Shown: piece by piece, positions 24,188 through 31,191 of the stretch
How positions within the stretch are numbered: position 1 is the stretch's first letter
How the letters are laid out: each line of letters starts with the position of its first letter
Assembly (NCBI GenBank): GCA_964370985.1
Contig: CAYJLE010000037.1
Coordinates: 1 to 32,047, forward strand
DNA from: JAHDVS01 sp964370985
GTDB lineage: Bacteria > Actinomycetota > Thermoleophilia > Gaiellales > Gaiellaceae
Length of the DNA: 32,047 bases
Direction: 5' to 3'
Translations under genes and position numbers: made by a program
Notes under the pieces: model-generated
What the model was told of the DNA's origin: nothing
Seen by the model: only the letters and a program-made list of their open reading frames with translations
The model's database searches: none

Positions 24188-24973
24188 TCAGCGCCCGACG
24201 AAGACGGGCGCGCGCTTCTCCACGAACGCCCTGATTCCCTCCTGGCGATCCTCGGTGTCGCGGAGGAACGCGTGGCAGGAGCGCTCGAACTCGAGCCCCT
24301 CGTCGAGCGGGCTGTCGAGGGCGCGGTCGACCGACTCCTTGATCTTGCGCAGCGAGAGCGGGGCCTTCTCGGCGATCGAGCCGGCGAGCGCCGTCGCCTC
24401 CGCGAGCAGCGAGGCGGCCGGGACGACCCTGTTTATAAGCCCGAGCCGCAGCGCCTCGGCCGCGTCGATCCGCTCGCACGTGAACATCAGCTCCTTCGCC
24501 CGCGACGGGCCGACGAGGCGCGTCAGGCGCTGCGTCCCGCCCGCCCCGGGCATGCTCCCGACCCGTGCCTCCGGCAGTCCGAACTGCGCCGTGTCCGCGC
24601 TGACGCGCAGGTCACAGGTGAGCGCGAGCTCGAGCCCGCCGCCGAGGCAGTAGCCGTGAATCGCCGCAATCGTGGGGCGCTCGAGGCGCTCGAGACGCCG
24701 AAAGACGCGGTGCACAGCCGCCGCGAGCGGGTCGATCCCCGACCCGTCGTCGTACTCCTTCGCGCGGGCCTTGAGGTCGGCGCCGACGCAGAAGGCCTTC
24801 TCGCCGCTGGCGGCGAGCACGACCGCGCGGATGCCGGCGTCGGACGCTGCTGCGTCGAGGGCGTGCTCGAGCTCCTCGAGCAGCTCGACCGTCATCGCGT
24901 TCAGCGCGTCGGGCCGGTTCAACGTCGCGACACCGACGGCACCCTCACTCGTCCACAGGATCGGTTGCTCCAT
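24188..24973 (-). CDS. Enoyl-CoA hydratase/isomerase (crotonase) family protein
   Basis: A 261-residue crotonase with both hydratase glutamates: one in GGGLELALTCD and one 20 residues later in FGLPEARVG, matching Glu144 and Glu164 of rat enoyl-CoA hydratase. The oxyanion-hole region (FCVGADLKA and IHGYCLGGG) is intact. These features favour true hydratase rather than isomerase or dehalogenase activity. The ATG at 24973 has AAGGAGG about 10 bases upstream; the longer frame upstream is antisense noise through the CoA-transferase end. The gene follows the CoA-transferase stop by 17 bases in the same operon. Confidence 0.9.
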   Translation of the reverse strand: MEQPILWTSEGAVGVATLNRPDALNAMTVELLEELEHALDAAASDAGIRAVVLAASGEKAFCVGADLKARAKEYDDGSGIDPLAAAVHRVFRRLERLERPTIAAIHGYCLGGGLELALTCDLRVSADTAQFGLPEARVGSMPGAGGTQRLTRLVGPSRAKELMFTCERIDAAEALRLGLINRVVPAASLLAEATALAGSIAEKAPLSLRKIKESVDRALDSPLDEGLEFERSCHAFLRDTEDRQEGIRAFVEKRAPVFVGR

Positions 24974-24990
24974 GGTCTCGCCTGCCTCCT

Positions 24991-26220
24991 TCAGGCCACC
25001 GCCACCGCGCGCCCGGCGTCCTGGACGGCGCCGGCGGCGAGCAGGGCGTCGATCTCGTCGCTTCCGTAGCCGAGCTCCGCGAGCAGCTCGGCCGTGTGCT
25101 CGCCCGGCCGGTGCGGCGGCGGGCGGTGAGGCCGGGCGGGCGTGGCCGACAGCTCGAGCGGACTCGCGACCCCGGGCAGCAGCCCGAGCTCGGGGTGGGT
25201 GGTGGTGCAGAGCGCGCCGGTCGTGGCAACCTGCTCCTCGGAGAGCACGCCCGGGTAGGCGAGCAGGGGCGCGCAGAGGACGTCCGCGGCCCGCAGCGTC
25301 TCGACCCAGGCGGCGCTCGTGCGTGCCGCGAAGAGCGGCTCGAGCTCGGCGCGCAGGGCGGCCCGCCCGGTGACGCGCTTCTCGTTCGTGTCGAAGCGCG
25401 GGTCGTCCGCGAGCGCCGGGCGGCCGAGCGCCTCGCAGAGGCGCGGCCAGCGCTCCGGCGTGTAGGCGGCGACCATCACGTGCCCGTCGGCGGTCGGGTA
25501 GGCCTCGTTGGGGGCGGCATACGGGGCCGCGCTCCCCTGGCGCCCGGGCGGCTCGCCGCTCGCCATGAACATCGAGAGCGGCACGATCTGGAACGCGAGC
25601 AGCGAGCGCAGGAGCGAGACGTCGGCGCGCTGGCCGAGGCCGGTGCGCTCGCGAGCGTAGAGGGCGGCCAGGATCGCCTGCGCCGCGAAGAACGCGCCGG
25701 TCATGTCCGCCGCGGGGACTCCTACCTTGACGGGCGGCCCGGCCTCCGAGCCGGTGACGCTCATGATCCCGCTGACAGCCTGGACGACCCCGTCGACGCC
25801 CGGGAGGTCGCGCCAGGGGCCGTGCTGACCGAACGCCGATACGGCCGAGTAGACGAGCCGCGGATTGCGCTCCGCCAGGGCCTCGTAGCCGATCCCGAGC
25901 CGATCGGCGACGCCCGGGCGGAAGCTCTCGAGGCAGACGTCGCTGCGGTCGGCGAGGCGCAGCACGACGTCGCGGCCGGCCTCGTGCTTGAGGTCGACGA
26001 CGACGCTGCGCTTGTTGCGGTTCATACCGAGGAACGCGGCGGCGACCCCGTCGACGAATGGGGGCCCCAGCCCTCGCCCCCATTCGCCGCCGGGCGGCTC
26101 GACCTTGACGACCTCCGCCCCGAGGTCGCCGAGCAGCATCGCGCAGGTCGGGCCGGCCGCCCCCTGTGAGAGGTCGAGCACGCGAACGCCCTCGAGTGCC
26201 GATCCGGGCTGTTTGACCAT
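24991..26220 (-). CDS. Class III (CaiB/BaiF/Frc) CoA-transferase
   Basis: A 409-residue family III CoA-transferase that would activate a carboxylic acid by taking CoA from another thioester. The N-terminal pattern LEGVRVLDLSQGAAGP, then DLGAEVVKVEPPGG, is diagnostic, followed by NRNKRSVVVDLK and ESFRPGVADRLG. The catalytic Asp is in VPAADMTGAFFAA. I start at the ATG at 26220; a GTG at 26256 would add 12 residues. The ATG lies inside a 16-bp dyad (26213-26228), and a TATTGA hexamer sits just upstream, so transcript start and operator probably overlap the start codon. It is the first gene of the leftward operon that includes hydratase, SDR and the LeuCD-like pair. Confidence 0.9.
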   Translation of the reverse strand: MVKQPGSALEGVRVLDLSQGAAGPTCAMLLGDLGAEVVKVEPPGGEWGRGLGPPFVDGVAAAFLGMNRNKRSVVVDLKHEAGRDVVLRLADRSDVCLESFRPGVADRLGIGYEALAERNPRLVYSAVSAFGQHGPWRDLPGVDGVVQAVSGIMSVTGSEAGPPVKVGVPAADMTGAFFAAQAILAALYARERTGLGQRADVSLLRSLLAFQIVPLSMFMASGEPPGRQGSAAPYAAPNEAYPTADGHVMVAAYTPERWPRLCEALGRPALADDPRFDTNEKRVTGRAALRAELEPLFAARTSAAWVETLRAADVLCAPLLAYPGVLSEEQVATTGALCTTTHPELGLLPGVASPLELSATPARPHRPPPHRPGEHTAELLAELGYGSDEIDALLAAGAVQDAGRAVAVA

Positions 26221-26228
26221 CCGGTCAA
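26213..26228. promoter_or_regulatory. Operator-like dyad TTGACC-N4-GGTCAA at the CoA-transferase start
   Basis: TTGACCATCCGGTCAA has perfect 6-bp arms and overlaps the CoA-transferase start codon. It matches the dyads at 26321-26336 and 29873-29888. The form and size suit a TetR-family repressor, but no TetR gene is in the window. Site seen; regulator inferred. Confidence 0.6.
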
Positions 26229-26269
26229 TAGTCTCGCCCGGCCCCTCGCGCGACACAACCCGGCGCCCG

Positions 26270-26309
26270 CATCATTCGCCCTGGCGCGAATGCATCACGG
26301 AGAATGATG
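26270..26309. promoter_or_regulatory. Second inverted-repeat region in the divergent promoter gap
   Basis: CATTCGC (26273-26279) and GCGAATG (26286-26292) form a 7-bp dyad with a 6-base spacer. An outer pair, CATCATTC (26270-26277) and GAATGATG (26302-26309), is also complementary. Both lie between the two TTGACC dyads in the gap separating the CoA-transferase and DUF35 operons. A second regulator site is possible. Confidence 0.4.
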
Positions 26310-26320
26310 AAGCGAACGGA

Positions 26321-26336
26321 TTGACCCGCCGGTCAG
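26321..26336. promoter_or_regulatory. Operator-like dyad TTGACC-N4-GGTCAG upstream of the DUF35/thiolase operon
   Basis: TTGACCCGCCGGTCAG differs from the perfect dyad at 26213-26228 by one arm base (and in the centre). It ends 19 bases before the GTG at 26356, and its left arm could itself serve as a -35 box. Likely bound by the same regulator as the other two sites. Confidence 0.58.
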
Positions 26337-26355
26337 CCTGGGCGAGCCTTACGGG

Positions 26356-26709
26356 GTGACCGCCGCGGGGAAGCCTACCGTCGCCGCAGACGGCGCGGCG
26401 CTGCTCGCGGGCAGCCGCTGCCCGGCCTGCGGAGCGGCGTTCTTCCCGCCCCGCCAGGTCTGCTCCCGCTGCCTCGGCGAGCTCGAGGAGGCGCCCCTGT
26501 CGGCGCGCGGGACGGTCTACACCCACACCGTCGTGCACCAGTCGGCGCCGGCGTTCGAGACGCCGTACACGCTCGTCTACGTCGACCTGCCCGAGGGCGT
26601 GCGCGTGCTCGGCCAGCTTGCGGGCGAGGCCCGGATCGGGATGGAGGTCGAGCTCGAGCCCGACGAGCGGCTCGGCTTCCGCTTCCGCCCGGTAGGGGAG
26701 GGCTCGTGA
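26356..26709 (+). CDS. DUF35 zinc-ribbon/OB-fold protein, thiolase partner
   Basis: A 117-residue protein with a rubredoxin-like zinc ribbon (Cys22, Cys25, Cys36, Cys39 in CPACG and CSRCLGE) followed by an OB-fold domain (about 48-112; GTVYTHTVVHQSAPAF, YTLVYVDLPEGVRV). DUF35 proteins form complexes with thiolase-type enzymes, for example in archaeal acetoacetyl-CoA/HMG-CoA formation and the actinobacterial Ltp2-ChsH2 aldolase (family knowledge). Its stop overlaps the thiolase GTG by 4 bases, so a stoichiometric complex is likely. The start is GTG at 26356, with GGGG about 5 bases upstream as a weak ribosome-binding site. Confidence 0.88.
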   Translation: MTAAGKPTVAADGAALLAGSRCPACGAAFFPPRQVCSRCLGELEEAPLSARGTVYTHTVVHQSAPAFETPYTLVYVDLPEGVRVLGQLAGEARIGMEVELEPDERLGFRFRPVGEGS

Positions 26710-27845
26710 GCGACGTCCACGTGATCGGCGTCGGGATGACGCGGTTCGGCAAGCACCCGGACCGCGACGCGACCGACCTCGGCGCGGAGGCGGCGCTCGA
26801 GGCGATCCGCGACGCCGGGATCGACCCCAGGCAGATCGAGGGTGCCTACTGCGGCCACGTCTTCCAGGGGATGGCTATGGGCCAGCGGGTGCTCGCGCAC
26901 ATCGGCCTCGCCGGGATCCCGCTCACGAACGTCGAGAACGTCTGCTCGAGCGGCGCGGTCTCGATCCGGGAAGCGGCCCTCTCGATCCGCGCCGGCGAGC
27001 ACGATGTCGTGCTCGCGCTCGGCGTCGAGCACCTCACCTCCCGCTTCCAGGGTGCGCTCACGCCCGACCCGGACGACGTCGAGGCCACGGTCGGGCTGAC
27101 GATGCCGGGGATCTACGCGATGCGCGCGACCCGCTACTTCGAGGACTACGGGGTGACGCGCCGGCAACTCGCGCTGATCCCCGTCAAGAACAAGGCCAAC
27201 GCGGCCCGCAACCCGATGGCGCAGTTCCAGGAGGCCGTCACCGTCGAGCAGGTGCTCGAGGCCCGCCCGATCGCCGAGCCGCTCGGCAAGCTCGACTGCT
27301 CTCCCGTCACGGACGGCGGCGCGGCGGCGATCCTCTGCAGCGCGGCGGCGGCACGGCGGCTGAACGGGCGCGGGGTGCGGCTCGCCGCCTCCTCGCTTCG
27401 CACCGGCACCGTCGACCCGGAGCCGGTCTCGATGACGTTCGAGCCGCTCACGAACGCGGCCGCCCGCGACGCCTACGAGCGGGCGGGGGTCGGCCCGGGG
27501 GACGTGAGCCTCGCCGAGGTGCACGACTGCTTCTCGATCGCGGAGGCGCTCCGGGTCGAGGGCTGCGAGCTGTTTCCGCGCGGCGGCTATCTGCACGCGG
27601 TCGAGCGCGGCGAGGCGTCGCTCGGCGGCCGGCTGCCGGTGAACCCGAGCGGCGGGCTGCTCGGGAAGGGTCACCCGCTCGGCGCGACCGGCGTGGCGCA
27701 GGTGGTCGAGATCGTGCGCCAGCTCCGCGGCGAGGCGGGCGACCGCCAGATCGAGGGCGCGAAGGTCGGGCTCGCTCACTGCCGCGGCGGCAAGGCCGCG
27801 GGGGTCGAGGGCGCGGCCTGCACCGTGCAGATCCTCGTCCGGTAG
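26706..27845 (+). CDS. SCP2/lipid-transfer-type thiolase (acetyl-CoA acetyltransferase-like or aldolase)
   Basis: A 379-residue thiolase-superfamily protein. The nucleophile region ENVCSSGA has Cys80; HDCFSIAE and the loop NPSGGLLGKGHPLGATG supply the other conserved residues. The last stretch has AHCRGGKAAG, as in the SCP2-thiolase group. Paired with a DUF35 protein it may do either thiolytic cleavage or a retro-aldol step, as Ltp2 does with ChsH2. It starts at GTG 26706 in a GTGA overlap. The stop TAG falls within GTAGGGGCGGG (27842-27852), the arm sequence of the window's palindrome family. PrpF follows after 8 bases. Confidence 0.88.
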   Translation: MSDVHVIGVGMTRFGKHPDRDATDLGAEAALEAIRDAGIDPRQIEGAYCGHVFQGMAMGQRVLAHIGLAGIPLTNVENVCSSGAVSIREAALSIRAGEHDVVLALGVEHLTSRFQGALTPDPDDVEATVGLTMPGIYAMRATRYFEDYGVTRRQLALIPVKNKANAARNPMAQFQEAVTVEQVLEARPIAEPLGKLDCSPVTDGGAAAILCSAAAARRLNGRGVRLAASSLRTGTVDPEPVSMTFEPLTNAAARDAYERAGVGPGDVSLAEVHDCFSIAEALRVEGCELFPRGGYLHAVERGEASLGGRLPVNPSGGLLGKGHPLGATGVAQVVEIVRQLRGEAGDRQIEGAKVGLAHCRGGKAAGVEGAACTVQILVR

Positions 27846-27853
27846 GGGCGGGC

Positions 27854-28987
27854 GTGACACGGCAGGTCCCGATCCGCTTCGTGCTCATGCGCGGCGGGAC
27901 GAGCAAGGCGGTGTTCCTGCGCGAGAGCGACCTGCCGGCGGAGCGGGAGGCGCGTGACCGGGTGATCCTCGCCCTCTTCGGTAGCCCGGACCCGCGGCAG
28001 ATCGACGGGCTCGGCGGCGCCGACATCCTGACGAGCAAGCTCGCGATCATCGGGCCGCCCACGCGCGGGGACGCCGACGTCGACTACACGTTCGTCCAGG
28101 TCTCGATCTCCGAGCCGCACGTGAGCTACGCCATCAACTGCGGTAACTGCTCGGCGGCGGTGGGCGTGTTCGCGGTCGAGGAGGGCTTCGTGCGCCCGGA
28201 CGGCGACAGCGTCTCGGTCAGGATCCACAACACGAACACGCACTCGGTGTTCGTGGCCGAGGTGCCGCTCGAGGAGGGCGAGCCGGCGGTCGAGGGCGAC
28301 CTCGCCATCGACGGCGTCCCGGGGACGGGCGCGCCGATCCTGCTCGACTACGCCCCGACCGTCGGCGGCGCGACCGGGTCGCTCCTCCCGTCCGGCTCGG
28401 CGACGGACACGCTCGACGTGCCCGGCATCGGACAGATCACGGCGAGCATCGTCGACATCGGCAACCTCTCGGTCTTCTTCGACTCGGGCGCGCTCGGGCT
28501 ACGCGGCACGGAGCTGCCGGCCGAGCTCGCGCCGGAGACGCTCAGGGCGTTCGATGCGGTCAAGGACGCCGCCGCGCGGCGGATCGGGCTCCCGGAGGGC
28601 TCGCTCGTGCCGGTGCCGGTCGCGGTCGCTCCGCCCGCGCGCTACGCGGCGCTCGACGGCTCGCCCGTCGCCGCAGCGAACGTGAGCCTGGTCGCCCGCG
28701 TCGTCGGCGGCCGCCCCCCTTCGCCCCACAAGGCCTACCCCGGCACGGTCGGAGTCACGACCGCGGTCGCCGCGCTCCTCCCCGGGACGGTCGTCGCTGC
28801 GGCGGCCGCGCTGCCGGCGGCCGGCGCGCCGATCGCGATCGGCCACCCGAGCGGCGTCCTCCCGATCTGGACGCGCGTGCGCGAGACGGCGGGCGGCTGG
28901 GAGGTCGAGCAGGCCGCCTACGCCCGCACCGCCCGCCGCCTCGCCGAGGGCACGGCCTACGTGCGCCGAAGCGCCTGGAGCGACTGA
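27854..28987 (+). CDS. PrpF-family (DUF453) isomerase, aconitate/methylitaconate isomerase-like
   Basis: A 377-residue member of the PrpF family, whose characterised members move double bonds or change geometry in tricarboxylates: 2-methylaconitate isomerase PrpF, 3-methylitaconate isomerase, aconitate isomerase and oxalomesaconate tautomerase. The N-terminal LMRGGTSKAVFL, SKLAIIG (Lys62) and YAINCGNCSAAVG (Cys96, Cys99) are diagnostic; the Lys and the first Cys correspond to the catalytic pair in PrpF. GHPSGVLP near the C-terminus is also typical. The start is GTG at 27854, with GGGGCGGG upstream. It is the last gene of the operon with DUF35 and thiolase, and its likely partner is the LeuCD-like hydro-lyase. 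Exact substrate unknown. Confidence 0.88.
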   Translation: MTRQVPIRFVLMRGGTSKAVFLRESDLPAEREARDRVILALFGSPDPRQIDGLGGADILTSKLAIIGPPTRGDADVDYTFVQVSISEPHVSYAINCGNCSAAVGVFAVEEGFVRPDGDSVSVRIHNTNTHSVFVAEVPLEEGEPAVEGDLAIDGVPGTGAPILLDYAPTVGGATGSLLPSGSATDTLDVPGIGQITASIVDIGNLSVFFDSGALGLRGTELPAELAPETLRAFDAVKDAAARRIGLPEGSLVPVPVAVAPPARYAALDGSPVAAANVSLVARVVGGRPPSPHKAYPGTVGVTTAVAALLPGTVVAAAAALPAAGAPIAIGHPSGVLPIWTRVRETAGGWEVEQAAYARTARRLAEGTAYVRRSAWSD

Positions 28988-29013
28988 CCGCCCGGCCCCC
29001 GCAATCCCATGGA

Positions 29014-29035
29014 GGGGCGAGTCCTGACCCGTCCC
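29014..29035. repeat. Degenerate GC-rich palindrome between the PrpF and LuxR genes
   Basis: Arms GGGGCGAGTC and GACCCGTCCC flank a CT centre, with 8 of 10 positions pairing. It resembles a decayed copy of the 19434-19461 palindrome and again sits between convergent genes, so it may serve as a bidirectional terminator. Confidence 0.5.
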
Positions 29036-29043
29036 GGCCGCGC

Positions 29044-29715
29044 TCAGGCAGCGTGGCGGACGTACAGGACGACCGCCTCGAGGCGGCTGTGCACGCCGAG
29101 CTTCGCGAGGATGTTCTGGACGTGGTTTCGCACCGTCGCCTGCGAGACGACGAGCTCGGCGGCGATCTCGCGGGTGTCGAGGCCGTCGGCGAGCAGCCCG
29201 AGGATCTCCCGCTCCCGCGGAGTCAGGGTCGCGAGCGCGGCGGCACCGGCGGGGTCCGCGGGCTCGGCCGGCGCCTCCGCTGGCCGGATCCGGTCCGCGA
29301 TGAGCCGCTCGAGCTCCGGCGGCAGCGCGACCTCGCGGAAGAAATGCACGAGACCGCAGTAACGGCGCACCTCCGGCGGCGGCACGAGCGTCGACACGGA
29401 CAGCCAGACCGCTCTCCCCGACCTCGCCCTGGCGACGACGTCCCGGCTGCCCACGAGCTCGTCCTGGTCGGCCGGGCGGCAGCCGGCGCAGAACGCGCTG
29501 CAGACGGAATTGCCGCAGCGATCGACGAAGGCGAGCACCTCGTGGCAGGGACGGCCGAGCACATCGGCTTCCTCGTGTTCGAGCAGCTCGACAGCGGCAG
29601 CGTTCCAGGCCAGGATCGACCCGCCCGGCCCCACGGCAACCATCCCGTCCGCGGTCCGACCCAGCAGGTCGAGGACATCGACGGGTTCACGTGCAAGCTC
29701 TTCGAGCGCTGCCAT
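29044..29715 (-). CDS. PAS domain LuxR-type transcriptional regulator with cysteine cluster
   Basis: A 223-residue regulator with an N-terminal PAS domain (about 10-130, TADGMVAVGPGGSILAWNAAAVELL) and a LuxR/FixJ helix-turn-helix at about 163-220 (LTPREREILGLLADG, IAAELVVSQATVRNHVQNILAKLG). The PAS domain has five closely placed cysteines, Cys57, Cys67, Cys72, Cys76 and Cys79, plus Cys120, suggesting a metal, Fe-S or redox sensor. No receiver domain is present. I choose the ATG at 29715 because GGAGG lies 6 bases upstream; the frame is open further upstream but crosses the divergent promoter. It is divergent from the condensing enzyme gene. Confidence 0.85.
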   Translation of the reverse strand: MAALEELAREPVDVLDLLGRTADGMVAVGPGGSILAWNAAAVELLEHEEADVLGRPCHEVLAFVDRCGNSVCSAFCAGCRPADQDELVGSRDVVARARSGRAVWLSVSTLVPPPEVRRYCGLVHFFREVALPPELERLIADRIRPAEAPAEPADPAGAAALATLTPREREILGLLADGLDTREIAAELVVSQATVRNHVQNILAKLGVHSRLEAVVLYVRHAA

Positions 29716-29764
29716 CGCGGGCCTCCGTTGGGCTTGGCGCGGGATCCTGACGCACTGTACCAAA

Positions 29765-29783
29765 AGAGAAACTCTTTTTCTCT
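29765..29783. promoter_or_regulatory. AT-rich inverted repeat in the LuxR/condensing-enzyme gap
   Basis: AGAGAAA and TTTCTCT flank a CTCTT spacer, 50 bases upstream of the LuxR gene. It is the most AT-rich point of the 187-base divergent gap (29716-29902). It could be a regulator site or an mRNA hairpin in the LuxR leader; no evidence chooses between them. Confidence 0.4.
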
Positions 29784-29838
29784 CCAACGGGCCTGGTCGA
29801 TGATGCAGCCGTACCAGCGAAGTGATGCGCACGCCGGA

Positions 29839-29867
29839 TTGAACTCGGGCGGATCCTCCGCGATCCT
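29839..29867 (+). promoter_or_regulatory. Weak candidate promoter of the condensing-enzyme gene
   Basis: TTGAAC (29839-29844) and GATCCT (29862-29867) are 17 bases apart. A start about 7 bases on would fall at the left edge of the TTGACT dyad (29873-29888), as expected for repression by blocking initiation. The match to consensus is modest. Confidence 0.3.
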
Positions 29868-29872
29868 GTTTC

Positions 29873-29888
29873 TTGACTGGTTGGTCAA
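29873..29888. promoter_or_regulatory. Operator-like dyad TTGACT-N4-GGTCAA upstream of the condensing enzyme
   Basis: TTGACTGGTTGGTCAA matches the 26213-26228 dyad in all but one arm base. It ends 14 bases before the GTG at 29903 and just upstream of GAGAGG (29893-29898), the likely ribosome-binding site. This ties the gene to the two operons about 3.6 kb away. Confidence 0.58.
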
Positions 29889-29902
29889 ACACGAGAGGCT
29901 CT

Positions 29903-31153
29903 GTGAGCGAGGCGAACGGACACGGCCGGGAGCAGGCGCTCCTCTACGACTGGAACCTCGTGGCCGAGGTGCCCGCGCCGCCGCGGCCGGTCGAGCTCAA
30001 CGACGAGACGCTGCGAGACGGGCTGCAGAGCCCCTCCGCCCGCCACCCGCCGCTCGAGAGCAAGATCGCGATCGTGCACCACATGGCGGCGCTCGGGATC
30101 GACGCCGCCAACATCGGCTACGCCGGCGCCGGCGCCCAGGCGCTCGGCGACGCGGTCGCGCTGGCCGAGGAGATCGGCCGCTGCAGGCTCCGGATCTGGC
30201 CGAACTGCGCCGGGCGCACCGCACCGGCCGACATCGAGCCGATCGCCGAGGCGCAGCAGCGCTCCGGCGTGCGCATCGCAGCCCACCTCTTCCTGGGCTC
30301 GAGCCCGATCCGGCAGTACGCCGAGGGCTGGGACCTCGACTTCCTGCTGAGGACGACCAGCGAGGCGATCGGACTCGCGCGCCGGCTCGACCTGGATGTC
30401 ATGTTCGTCACCGAGGACACGACCCGCGCGCGCGCCGACCACCTGCGCGCCCTCTACACCACCGCCGTCGAGGCCGGCGCGACCCGCATCTGTCTCGCCG
30501 ACACCGTCGGGCACGCGACACCGTGGGGCGTGCGCAACCTCGTGCGCTTCATCCACGGGGTCGTCGCGGACACCGGGGTGGACGTCGGGATCGACTGGCA
30601 CGGCCACCGCGATCGCGGCCTCGACGTGATCAACTCGATTGTCGCGCTCGCCGAGGGCGTCGATCGCGTCCACGCCTGTGCCCTCGGGATCGGCGAGCGG
30701 GTCGGCAACACGCCGCTCGACGTCCTGCTCGTCAACCTGAAGTTGCTCGGCTGGATCGACCGCGACCTCCGGACGCTGCCCGCGTACTGCCGCGCCGTGG
30801 CCGAGGCGGTCGGCGTCCCGATCCCCTGCAACTACCCCGTGATCGGCGAGGACGCGTTCCAGACCTCGACCGGCGTGCACGCCGCCGCGATCCTCAAGGC
30901 GATGCGCCGCGGCGACTCCTGGCTCGCCGACCGCGTCTACTCGAGCGTGCCCGCGGCGGACTGCGGTCGCGAGCAGACGATCACGATCGGCCCGATGAGC
31001 GGCCAGGCCAACGTCATCGCCTGGCTCGACGCCCGCGGGCTCCCGCACGACGGAACGACCCTCGAGCGCATCCTCGCTGCGGCGAAAGCGTCCGACCACG
31101 TCCTCGGCGAGCGCGAGGTCATGGGCATCCTCGCGTCGGGCGCGACGGCATAG
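29903..31153 (+). CDS. DRE-TIM condensing enzyme, 2-isopropylmalate/homocitrate synthase-like
   Basis: A 416-residue HMGL-type TIM-barrel protein of the isopropylmalate synthase/homocitrate synthase side, not the HMG-CoA lyase side. LRDGLQSP has the catalytic Arg38 and Asp39, Glu171 is in FVTEDTTRARADHL, the metal pair His233 and His235 is in DWHGHRDRG, and GIGERVGN (Asn269) is typical of Claisen-condensing members. The usual HxHND is HxHRD here, and one residue is inserted between LRDGxQ and the conserved Lys. The C-terminal allosteric LeuA domain is absent. GTG at 29903 has GAGAGG upstream; a TTG at 29873 would start inside the operator. Expected to condense an acyl-CoA with a 2-oxoacid; both are unknown. 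Use in the cleavage direction is not excluded. Confidence 0.82.
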   Translation: MSEANGHGREQALLYDWNLVAEVPAPPRPVELNDETLRDGLQSPSARHPPLESKIAIVHHMAALGIDAANIGYAGAGAQALGDAVALAEEIGRCRLRIWPNCAGRTAPADIEPIAEAQQRSGVRIAAHLFLGSSPIRQYAEGWDLDFLLRTTSEAIGLARRLDLDVMFVTEDTTRARADHLRALYTTAVEAGATRICLADTVGHATPWGVRNLVRFIHGVVADTGVDVGIDWHGHRDRGLDVINSIVALAEGVDRVHACALGIGERVGNTPLDVLLVNLKLLGWIDRDLRTLPAYCRAVAEAVGVPIPCNYPVIGEDAFQTSTGVHAAAILKAMRRGDSWLADRVYSSVPAADCGREQTITIGPMSGQANVIAWLDARGLPHDGTTLERILAAAKASDHVLGEREVMGILASGATA

Positions 31154-31191
31154 CCGCGCTCGCCGCCAGCGGTCTCCTAGAGTGGTCGGCC

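Noticed and set aside
29903..31153. HMG-CoA lyase
   Set aside because: GIGERVGN and the acidic FVTEDTTRARADHL segment match isopropylmalate/homocitrate synthases, and the lyase-type GGCPYA loop is missing.
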